Assembly (NCBI GenBank): GCA_003486225.1 | Contig: DNGN01000184.1 | Coordinates: 9,611 to 15,982, forward strand | Length of the DNA: 6,372 nucleotides | Direction: 5' to 3' | From: Chloroflexota bacterium | GTDB taxonomy: Bacteria; Chloroflexota; Anaerolineae; Anaerolineales; UBA11579 | Part shown: piece after piece, positions 1 to 5,938 of the stretch | How the letters are laid out: each line of letters opens with the position of its first letter | Numbering within the stretch: the first letter of the stretch is position 1 | Translations under genes and position numbers: made by a program | The notes under the pieces: generated by a model | Database searches by the model: none | Seen by the model: only the letters and a program-made list of their open reading frames with translations | What the model was told of the DNA's origin: nothing

Positions 1-2
1 AT

Positions 3-8
3 GGAGGG
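3..8 (+). promoter_or_regulatory. Ribosome binding site of the toroid protein gene
   Basis: GGAGGG lies five bases upstream of the ATG at 14, a good Shine-Dalgarno match that supports this start. The start codon is part of an ATGA (14-17). The TGA at 15-17 is in a frame that stays open to the left window edge, so an upstream gene might end there with a four-base overlap. Only four codons of that frame are visible, so this cannot be decided here. Confidence 0.7.
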
Positions 9-13
9 CAGGT

Positions 14-1027
14 ATGAATTGGCAGGAGACCTTACAGGGTGATACGCTTTCCTGGCTGCTGGAGCCGGAGGATCCCGGAGTTCGCTACCTGGCATTGCGG
101 GATTTGGTAGGTTTACCCAAAGATGACCCTGACCTGCTTGCAGCCCAGACCCTGGCTCACCAGGCAGGGCCGATCGCATCTATCCTGGAAAAAATGGAAC
201 CTGAAGGTTTTTGGGCTCGTGCAGGGCATGGATATAACCCCAAATACCGCAGCACTGTCTGGTCAATCATCGTTTTAGGGCAACTTGGCGCTTCTATTCA
301 GCAGGATGAGCGGATTGCCCGGGCATGTGCCTACCTGCTCGACCATGGGCTGACCAAAATCGGTGGGTTTACCACCAACGGAGTGCCTTCTGGCACAGTC
401 GATTGCCTGCAGGGTAACCTTTGTAACGCCCTACTCGACCTGGGCTGTCAGGACCCCCGCCTGGAACCAGCCCTGGAATGGATGGCACGCTCCCAGACTG
501 GAGAAGGCATTGCCCCCTTGGAAGACAAGCATGCCCCAATTCGATATTTTGCGTATAAATGCGGGCCGGATTTCCTCTGCGGTGTGAATGGATCCAAGCC
601 TTGTGCTTGGGGAGCGGTTAAAGTGCTGCTGGCCTTCAGCAAACTCCCTCACCAGCAACGCACCCCCCTGATCGAAGAAGCCATCCAAAAGGGAATCAAA
701 TTCCTCTTCAGTGTAGACCCTGCCAGCGCGGCATACCCAACCAGACTCGACAGCAAACCAAACAGAAGCTGGTGGAAGTTTGGCTTCCCGATCTTCTATG
801 TCACCGACATTTTGCAGAATGTGGAGGCCCTGGTTCGGTTGGGCTATGGCAAGGATCCCCGCCTGGCAAATGCCCTCAACCTCATCCGGGAGAAGCAAGA
901 CGCCAATGGTCGCTGGGCCCTGGAATATAACTATATCGACAAAACCTGGGTAAATTTTGGGGAAAAGAAAATGCCCAATAAGTGGGTCAGCCTGAGAGCC
1001 GCTTGGGTGTTGAAACACGCATCCTGA
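14..1027 (+). CDS. Terpenoid cyclase/prenyltransferase-like alpha/alpha-toroid protein, function unknown
   Basis: This 337-residue protein has no signal peptide or membrane segment and is probably cytoplasmic. It is built of helical repeats that look like the alpha/alpha-toroid fold of prenyltransferase beta subunits and terpene cyclases. Repeat-like units with G-x-W or G-G-F turns occur near residues 64-67 (EGFW), 117-119 (GGF) and 299-301 (GRW), each followed by helices such as 129-143, 198-210 and 324-335. Seven cysteines (C105, C131, C137, C145, C183, C189, C197) cluster in the middle, with C131/C137 and C183/C189/C197 in Gly- and Asp-rich turns. These could bind a metal or an iron-sulfur centre, but no motif proves it. 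I recall relatives carrying the misleading name 'nitrogen fixation protein NifH', and nothing here resembles nitrogenase iron protein (no P-loop). The DxDD motif of class II cyclases is absent, so true terpene cyclase activity is not supported. The start is backed by a GGAGGG site. The fold call is fairly safe, the function is unknown. Confidence 0.85.
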   Translation: MNWQETLQGDTLSWLLEPEDPGVRYLALRDLVGLPKDDPDLLAAQTLAHQAGPIASILEKMEPEGFWARAGHGYNPKYRSTVWSIIVLGQLGASIQQDERIARACAYLLDHGLTKIGGFTTNGVPSGTVDCLQGNLCNALLDLGCQDPRLEPALEWMARSQTGEGIAPLEDKHAPIRYFAYKCGPDFLCGVNGSKPCAWGAVKVLLAFSKLPHQQRTPLIEEAIQKGIKFLFSVDPASAAYPTRLDSKPNRSWWKFGFPIFYVTDILQNVEALVRLGYGKDPRLANALNLIREKQDANGRWALEYNYIDKTWVNFGEKKMPNKWVSLRAAWVLKHAS

Positions 1028-1047
1028 ACAAAACAAATTTTTTAAAA

Positions 1048-1078
1048 AAAAGCTCCCGGAAGGTTTCCGGGAGCTTTT
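1048..1078. terminator. Bidirectional intrinsic terminator shared by convergent genes
   Basis: A 14-bp perfect inverted repeat (1048-1061 with 1065-1078) has a GC-rich core and a three-base loop (GGT). It lies 20 bases after the stop of the plus-strand gene and 22 bases beyond the stop of the minus-strand gene. Read on the minus strand, the core stem runs into eight T residues followed by a further A/T-rich stretch, a textbook rho-independent terminator. Read on the plus strand it is followed by TTTTGGATTTT, a weaker T tract. It probably ends both transcripts, and works best for the membrane protein gene. Confidence 0.92.
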
Positions 1079-1100
1079 GGATTTTGTTATTGGATGATTG

Positions 1101-2258
1101 TTACGAGCCCAGTGACCAGATCGCAAGTTCCAGTGTCACCCGCTGGAAGAAACTGTTCTCCGGCAGATGGCCGGTTCCGTAATCCATATCCATGACGCGC
1201 ACAGCCATGCGCAACGTCTTGGTCTCCAGCTCTACTATGCCGCCCGGTACCGCCAAAACTGGTTCTCCTTTGGCTTCCAGCCGGGCATAAGAGCCTTCAT
1301 CATTCATGGCATGGCCGCTCATCAATACCTTGGTTACCGTCTGGATATCGTTTTTATCAAACAACCAGACTTCAAAGGCTGAGACTCGTTTCGGCTCTCC
1401 AACACCGATCGTATCGGCAATCCCGACCCCGCATTCACCCAGGAACTCTCCACTGAGCGAATCGATGCTGAACGAGTCATCAAAAAGGTCATCTCCGATC
1501 AGGTAGGTGGTCATCCATTGAGCAATCGGGGACACCTCTCCCATGGCTTCATAATCTGTTTGCATGGCCTGGTTTGAAAATTCCTGCGCGCGTGCAGCGG
1601 CTGTTTTCCCACCCGGCTGGCTGTTTCGCTGGCGCAGGAAATAGAAAACGCCAAAAGCCACCAGAAGGACACCCGACACGGCGCACCCTAAGATCAGCAA
1701 AGTGCGTGAGCTGCTGCCGGAAGCACTTGTTTGTTCGGCATCGGCCTGACCGGGCACCGGTAAGGTGGACACCGCGGTCTCACCATCCGTACCTGTGGTT
1801 GTGCCAGCACTGATCTTATACAACAGCACAAAATCTTGGATCGCCTGCCGGCTGGCTTCATCTCCTGGATTGGCGATCAATTTCTCCAGCACAGCACTGC
1901 CAGACTCGCCCAGAGCAGCAATCCGCCGATCGGCCAAAGCCGTATCCTGGCGCAAGTTATACGAATCAATGACCATGCGCATGTAATCGAGTTGGAAATT
2001 CTCATGCAGATGTTCGGGAGCTGCATCGACATACTGCACAGGCCACACGCCCCAGGCAAAGATCAGGCCAAAAATCAATCCAACTACCAGTGCCGCAGCC
2101 CCCAGATACATCGGATTAGTGGTCAGTTTGGACCAAAGATCCGAAAGTTGGAAACCGCCTCCTGGACCTGGTTCTTCCACCTCCTCTAAGTCTAGGGGGC
2201 GATTGAACACATCATCGTCTTCCTGGTCATAGTCATAATCCATATTTTCAAAATCCAT
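1101..2258 (-). CDS. Two-pass membrane protein with unassigned cytoplasmic C-terminal domain
   Basis: The protein has 385 residues when started at the ATG at 2258, chosen because GGAG sits six bases upstream. A longer reading from a TTG at 2339 would add 27 unlikely residues and has no such support. Visible layout: a very acidic N-terminal tail (residues 1-35, many Asp/Glu); membrane helix 1 at about 50-72; a helical segment of about 80 residues (79-150), with an L-x-E-x-x-Q-L-x-Y pattern and an R-x-x-x-L-G turn; a Ser/Thr/Gly-rich linker (151-185); membrane helix 2 at about 185-208; a basic flank (RQR); then a globular domain of about 160 residues. The basic flank after helix 2 predicts both ends inside the cell and the 73-184 segment outside. 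The C-terminal domain holds a run of Asp residues (D256-D266), G-E-F-L-G-E-C (270-276), F-E-V-W-L-F-D (295-301) and beta-rich ends. I recall similar proteins in Anaerolineae but know no function. It could be an envelope or signalling scaffold; that is a guess. Confidence 0.88.
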   Translation of the reverse strand: MDFENMDYDYDQEDDDVFNRPLDLEEVEEPGPGGGFQLSDLWSKLTTNPMYLGAAALVVGLIFGLIFAWGVWPVQYVDAAPEHLHENFQLDYMRMVIDSYNLRQDTALADRRIAALGESGSAVLEKLIANPGDEASRQAIQDFVLLYKISAGTTTGTDGETAVSTLPVPGQADAEQTSASGSSSRTLLILGCAVSGVLLVAFGVFYFLRQRNSQPGGKTAAARAQEFSNQAMQTDYEAMGEVSPIAQWMTTYLIGDDLFDDSFSIDSLSGEFLGECGVGIADTIGVGEPKRVSAFEVWLFDKNDIQTVTKVLMSGHAMNDEGSYARLEAKGEPVLAVPGGIVELETKTLRMAVRVMDMDYGTGHLPENSFFQRVTLELAIWSLGS

Positions 2259-2264
2259 CGTTAA

Positions 2265-2268
2265 CTCC
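2265..2268 (-). promoter_or_regulatory. Ribosome binding site deciding the membrane protein start
   Basis: GGAG (within TTGGAG on the minus strand) lies six bases before the ATG at 2258. This selects the 385-residue form over the longer open frame. Half of the site belongs to an 8-bp palindrome, CCAATTGG (2267-2274). Confidence 0.75.
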
Positions 2269-2272
2269 AATT

Positions 2273-2350
2273 GGTGAGCAAATTCACCGGACCCTAAAAC
2301 TCGGCCTCGTCCGGCGTATTTCTTAGGTGGCAGGCACAATGAAAGCCACC
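2273..2350 (-). repeat. Inverted repeats in the leader of the membrane protein gene
   Basis: Three short perfect inverted repeats lie between the candidate promoter and the ribosome binding site. Read on the minus strand they are GGTGGC/GCCACC (2350-2345 with 2331-2326, 13-base loop), CCGGAC/GTCCGG (2314-2309 with 2292-2287, 16-base loop) and GGTGA/TCACC (2288-2284 with 2277-2273, six-base loop). The last two share bases 2287-2288, so they could not form fully at the same time, and the third lies just before the ribosome binding site. Stems of five or six base pairs arise by chance in a leader of this size, so a regulatory role is only a possibility. No known riboswitch class is recognised. 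Confidence 0.3.
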
Positions 2351-2371
2351 AACGTCATAAACCTCAAGCTA

Positions 2372-2400
2372 ATTGTAGACTAGTGTATGCTTTTATGCAA
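2372..2400 (-). promoter_or_regulatory. Candidate sigma-70-type promoter of the membrane protein gene
   Basis: On the minus strand a TTGCAT (-35, 2400-2395) and a TACAAT (-10, 2377-2372) are separated by exactly 17 bases. The -10 matches TATAAT at five of six positions and the -35 matches TTGACA at three of six. Transcription would start near 2365 and give a leader of roughly 107 bases. The -35 box lies in the loop of an inverted repeat, GCTTTT/AAAAGC (2389-2394 and 2403-2408). The region is A/T-rich compared with its surroundings, which fits a promoter. Confidence 0.45.
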
Positions 2401-2410
2401 CCAAAAGCCA

Positions 2411-2420
2411 TATTCGAATA
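2411..2420. repeat. 10-bp perfect palindrome upstream of the candidate promoter
   Basis: TATTCGAATA is a perfect palindrome about 10 bases upstream of the candidate -35 box and about 40 bases past the topA stop codon. It could be a binding site for a dimeric regulator, but one copy in A/T-rich intergenic DNA can be chance. Confidence 0.2.
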
Positions 2421-2458
2421 AGTTGCAAGGTTTATGCCGTTCACACCCAGGGAAACGA

Positions 2459-4792
2459 CTAATTTGAATTAAGACTGCTTTCTTCCTGCGGCTGGACTTT
2501 TTCCAATGGAAAGGTAGTTTCGCAAGCCAGGCATTGGGCCGATTTTTTATTGGCCACTACCAGCAATCCCTGGCAATGGGGACACGCAGTGGGCAGCGGA
2601 CGCTTCCAGGAGGTGAATTCACATTCCGGGTAATTGGCACAGCCATAAAATATGCGTCCTTTGCGGGTGCGCCGCTCCACAATCTCCCCGCCATCTTCCG
2701 GGCAGGTCACCCCAATTTTTTCCAGGAAAGGCTCGGTATGTCGGCAATCAGGGAAGCGTTCACAGCTGATGAACTTGCCAAATCGTCCCCACCGCAAGAT
2801 CAGCTGTCCCTCACCACATTTTGGACATTCGCGTCCCACGTATTCTGGTTCAGCCTTGACTTCGGGCATCTCGATTTTTGCACGTTCCACCTGTTCGGAA
2901 AAAGGTTGGTAAAATTCGCGGATCACCTCTACCCAATCCTGCTTTTCGTGGGCGATCTTATCCAGGTCCTGCTCCATGCGGGCACTGAAGCCATAATCCA
3001 CGATCTCTGAAAAATGCTCTATCAAGAGATCGTTTACGATCAGGCCAGTCTCGGTTGGGAACAAGCGCCGTCCCTCAGAGTACACATATCCCCTGTTTTG
3101 GAGAGTGCTCAGGGTTGGGGCATAAGTAGATGGACGGCCAATACCATTTTCCTCCAGGGATTTCACCAGAGAAGCTTCGCTGTAGCGCGGCGGTGGCTGT
3201 GTAAAATGCTGTTCTGGCAGCAAGCGGACCAGATGCTGGCGTTGGCCTTCCTCCAGCTCGGCGGGAATGTTGGCTATATCCCCATTTTCAGAAGCATCAT
3301 ATTCCCCGCGCGTTTCTTCATAAACGATCAGGTAGCCTGGGAAGCGCACAGCAGAGCCCGTGGCTCGCAAACCATACTGGTGCGTAGCGCTTTGACCCAG
3401 GATATCCACCACCAGGGTATCGTATTCAGCCGGAGACATCTGGGACGCGATAAACCGCTGCCAGATCATGTTATACAGGCGGTATTGGTCTCCCGAAAGG
3501 TGTTCCTTCATGCTTTTCGGGGTGCGCAGTACCGATGTCGGGCGGATCGCCTCATGGGCTTCCTGGGCGCTTTTGGCTTTGGTGGAGTATTTCGGAGGCA
3601 CTTCCGGCAGAAAATCTTTACCGTGGCGCTTCTCGATATAATCCCGCGCCTCAGCCTGGGCTAACTCGGAGACATTGGTCGAATCGGTACGCATATAGGT
3701 GATCAGGCCAACCGTCTCCTCGTCATCAATGCTGATACCTTCATAAAGCTGCTGGGCCAAAGCCATCGTCCGGCGGGCTGTGAAGCGCATACGGCGTGAA
3801 GCTTCCTGTTGTAAGGTGGAGGTGGTATAAGGTGCGGGGGCATTACGTTTGCGAGTGCCGCGTTTAATGGCTTCAATGGTATAGGCTGCAGTTTCCATGT
3901 CAGCCAAAATTGGCGTAACATCAGCTTCAACATTAAGAGCCGGGGTTTCGCCGTCCACCTTATTCAGTTTCGCCACAAAGACATTTTGGCTGACATCTGG
4001 ACGCAGTTCAGCAGCAATTGTCCAGTATTCGACGGGCTCAAATTCTTCAATCTCACGCTCGCGTTCAACAACCATCCGCAAAGCCACAGACTGCACCCGC
4101 CCTGCGGAAAGCCGGTTGCGCACTTTACGCCATAATATCGGGCTGAGAGAATAACCAACCAAACGGTCCAGGATGCGCCGCGCCTGCTGGGCATCCACCA
4201 GGTCCATATCAATTTCACGCGGATGGGCAAAAGCTTCTTCAATCGCGGGTTTGGTGATCTCCGGGAAGATCACCCGTTTGGCGCGTGTAGGGTCAATCTC
4301 AGCTGCTTCCATCAAGTGCCAGGCAATCGCCTCACCTTCCCGGTCAAGGTCGGTAGCCAGGTAAATCTGTTCAGCTTGGCTGGCAAGTTTTTTCAGTTCC
4401 TTAACCACCGGTCGCTTCTCGTTTGGCACCCTGTACTTGGGCTCAAACTGATTTTCCACATCCACAGAGAGCTGAGACTTGAGCAAATCGCGCACGTGAC
4501 CAACCGAGGCTTCTACCCGATAGCCTTTACCAAGATACCGGCCGATGGTGCGGGCTTTGGCTGGTGATTCAACGATCACCAGCTTGCCTTTGCGTTCCTG
4601 AGTTTTAATTTTGCGTGCAGGGCGCTCTGGGGGAGTCATTCCTTCATGGGCATCTGTGCGCCCCATGCGGAACATTGTTGTACCACAAACAGGGCATTTC
4701 CCCCGCGTTCCGGGTGCCCCGGACGCAGTAAACTCTGCCCTTGCATCCTGCATTTCTCGTTTTTGTTTACATTTAACACAATAAGCTTCCAA
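2459..4792 (-). CDS. topA: DNA topoisomerase I (type IA) with an N-terminal DUF5679-like zinc ribbon
   Basis: The 777-residue enzyme relaxes negatively supercoiled DNA by cutting one strand through a 5'-phosphotyrosine link. Domains in order: a small CxxC...CxxC ribbon (C5, C8, C33, C36) resembling DUF5679; a charged linker (about 50-68); the Toprim domain (about 70-180) with the catalytic Glu in V-I-V-E-S-P-A-K (E75) and the metal-binding D-x-D-x-E (D148, D150, E152); the type IA core, with active-site Tyr366 in I-T-Y-M-R-T-D-S and the following Arg368; then three C-terminal zinc ribbons. Ribbon 1 has C656, C659, C677, C683. Ribbon 2 has C697, C718 and C724, with Asp700 where a second Cys is often found. 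Ribbon 3 has C737, C740, C754, C757. The start is TTG at 4792, with GGAGG six bases upstream; the next Met (residue 14) would cut off C5 and C8. All catalytic residues are present, so it should be active. It lies 51 bp downstream of manC, probably in one transcript with dprA and manC. No clear terminator follows it. Confidence 0.97.
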   Translation of the reverse strand: MEAYCVKCKQKREMQDARAEFTASGAPGTRGKCPVCGTTMFRMGRTDAHEGMTPPERPARKIKTQERKGKLVIVESPAKARTIGRYLGKGYRVEASVGHVRDLLKSQLSVDVENQFEPKYRVPNEKRPVVKELKKLASQAEQIYLATDLDREGEAIAWHLMEAAEIDPTRAKRVIFPEITKPAIEEAFAHPREIDMDLVDAQQARRILDRLVGYSLSPILWRKVRNRLSAGRVQSVALRMVVEREREIEEFEPVEYWTIAAELRPDVSQNVFVAKLNKVDGETPALNVEADVTPILADMETAAYTIEAIKRGTRKRNAPAPYTTSTLQQEASRRMRFTARRTMALAQQLYEGISIDDEETVGLITYMRTDSTNVSELAQAEARDYIEKRHGKDFLPEVPPKYSTKAKSAQEAHEAIRPTSVLRTPKSMKEHLSGDQYRLYNMIWQRFIASQMSPAEYDTLVVDILGQSATHQYGLRATGSAVRFPGYLIVYEETRGEYDASENGDIANIPAELEEGQRQHLVRLLPEQHFTQPPPRYSEASLVKSLEENGIGRPSTYAPTLSTLQNRGYVYSEGRRLFPTETGLIVNDLLIEHFSEIVDYGFSARMEQDLDKIAHEKQDWVEVIREFYQPFSEQVERAKIEMPEVKAEPEYVGRECPKCGEGQLILRWGRFGKFISCERFPDCRHTEPFLEKIGVTCPEDGGEIVERRTRKGRIFYGCANYPECEFTSWKRPLPTACPHCQGLLVVANKKSAQCLACETTFPLEKVQPQEESSLNSN

Positions 4793-4798
4793 ACCAAA

Positions 4799-4803
4799 CC
4801 TCC
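4799..4803 (-). promoter_or_regulatory. Ribosome binding site deciding the TTG start of topA
   Basis: GGAGG on the minus strand stands six bases before the TTG at 4792. This consensus site at ideal spacing makes the TTG the likely start, so the N-terminal cysteine ribbon is part of the protein. It lies in the 51-bp gap after manC, and I see no convincing promoter or terminator in that gap. Confidence 0.85.
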
Positions 4804-4843
4804 AAGACGATCACATCAATCGATGATACTCTACCTATACTGT

Positions 4844-5938
4844 CTATAGATAATGTTTCTTACCTTTTTCATTTAATTGGTTAACCACATCCCGCACACG
4901 TTGGGCATATTCCTTATCACAAACCATCAGCACATCCTTGGTATCCACAATCACCATATCAGAGACGCCCAGGGTCACGATCAGGCGGTCAGAATCACCA
5001 TTGGCGAAGATCAGCGAATTCAACGTGTCCGCTGAAACAAAGTCAGCACAGTTGACCACATTGCCTTCAGCCGTTTTTGGCAGCACCTCATACACGGCAT
5101 TCCAGCTGCCCACATCACTCCAGCCCAGGCCTCGCGCCGGGATGACGGCAACGTTTTGAGCACCTTCCATGATACCAAAATCGATCGACACCTTATCCAG
5201 CTTGTCCCACACCTTTGCCAGCACCTCCTGATACTCAGGCTTTCCCCAGGCTGCAGCGATTTTTTCCAGTGCGGCGTTCAGCTGCGGCATCTGACGCTGG
5301 ATCTCATCCAACACTTTGTTCACTTGCCAGATAAACATGCCCGAATTCCAGGAATGATCTTCAGCCTCGAGGAACTCAACAGCCTTGCGGGCATCGGGTT
5401 TTTCTTTGAAACTCTCGGCTTTGAAGACCACAATATTCTCATACGTTCCCAGATAGCTGCCCTGCTGAATGTAACCGAACCCGGTTGAGGCAAAGGTCGG
5501 CTGGATTCCCAGGGTGACCAGATAGCCTTCTTCAGCCACCTGGCCTGCCGTCCGCAGGACATGCAGGAAGCGGCCCTCGCGCTCGATATAGTGATCTGCG
5601 GTTACCACGGCCATGACTGATTCCGGGTCGCGCATCTTTAAAGCCACAGCTGCCAACCCAATCGCCGCAGCAGTATCGCGCCCGGAAGGTTCAATAATAT
5701 AGTTTTCAGCAGGGATTTCCGGCACCTCTTTCTGGAAGACCTCCGCCTGAAAGCCTGAAGTGACAACCATGATCCGGTCTGCTGGGAAAAGGCCCAACAA
5801 CCGGTCTACCGCGATCTCGAACAGGGTGCGTTCCCCGTCCAGCTTGAGCATCTGCTTGGGTTTATCCCTGCGGGAAAGCGGCCACAAGCGTGTTCCGCCT
5901 CCCCCAGCCATGATCACCGCATAGTAATTATCGTTCAT
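4844..5938 (-). CDS. manC: Mannose-1-phosphate guanylyltransferase (GDP-mannose pyrophosphorylase)
   Basis: The 364-residue enzyme joins GTP and mannose-1-phosphate to give GDP-mannose and pyrophosphate in the cytoplasm. GDP-mannose feeds mannosylated glycans, GDP-fucose and exopolysaccharide synthesis. Visible motifs: the nucleotidyltransferase signature G-G-G-G-T-R-L-W-P-L-S-R (12-23) with Lys26 and Lys28 after it; E-P-S-G-R-D-T-A-A-A-I (83-93); T-A-D-H (113-116); the sugar-phosphate-binding F-K-E-K-P (177-181); W-N-S-G-M-F-I-W (197-204); and G-W-S-D-V-G-S-W (272-279). The length fits the single-domain form; the C-terminal phosphomannose isomerase cupin of bifunctional ManC/AlgA proteins is absent. 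The ATG overlaps the dprA stop as ATGA, with GAGG seven bases upstream inside dprA, so translation is probably coupled. No other sugar or glycan gene is in view, so the end product cannot be told. The generic GDP-mannose role is well supported; a related sugar-nucleotide specificity cannot be fully excluded. Confidence 0.94.
   Translation of the reverse strand: MNDNYYAVIMAGGGGTRLWPLSRRDKPKQMLKLDGERTLFEIAVDRLLGLFPADRIMVVTSGFQAEVFQKEVPEIPAENYIIEPSGRDTAAAIGLAAVALKMRDPESVMAVVTADHYIEREGRFLHVLRTAGQVAEEGYLVTLGIQPTFASTGFGYIQQGSYLGTYENIVVFKAESFKEKPDARKAVEFLEAEDHSWNSGMFIWQVNKVLDEIQRQMPQLNAALEKIAAAWGKPEYQEVLAKVWDKLDKVSIDFGIMEGAQNVAVIPARGLGWSDVGSWNAVYEVLPKTAEGNVVNCADFVSADTLNSLIFANGDSDRLIVTLGVSDMVIVDTKDVLMVCDKEYAQRVRDVVNQLNEKGKKHYL

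Noticed and set aside
431..1126. A 231-residue open frame on the minus strand opposite the toroid gene
   Set aside because: It lies antisense to a well-supported gene, runs through the shared terminator, has no recognisable domain, and is rich in unlikely residue runs. It is a by-product of codon composition.
2259..2339. N-terminal extension of the membrane protein from a TTG at 2339
   Set aside because: No good ribosome binding site precedes it, the added residues look like translated leader, and a GGAG at ideal spacing supports the ATG at 2258.
2421..2458. A terminator directly after topA
   Set aside because: No stem with a following T tract was found in the bases after the topA stop codon, so none is annotated.
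3014..3664. A 216-residue open frame on the plus strand inside topA
   Set aside because: It is fully antisense to the topA core, where conserved catalytic motifs explain the sequence. No ribosome binding site or family match was seen.
4793..4843. A separate promoter or regulatory palindrome between manC and topA (for example around ATCGAT at 4819-4824)
   Set aside because: No pair of -35 and -10 boxes with acceptable spacing was found, and the symmetric bases are too short to mean anything. The gap is explained by the topA ribosome binding site.
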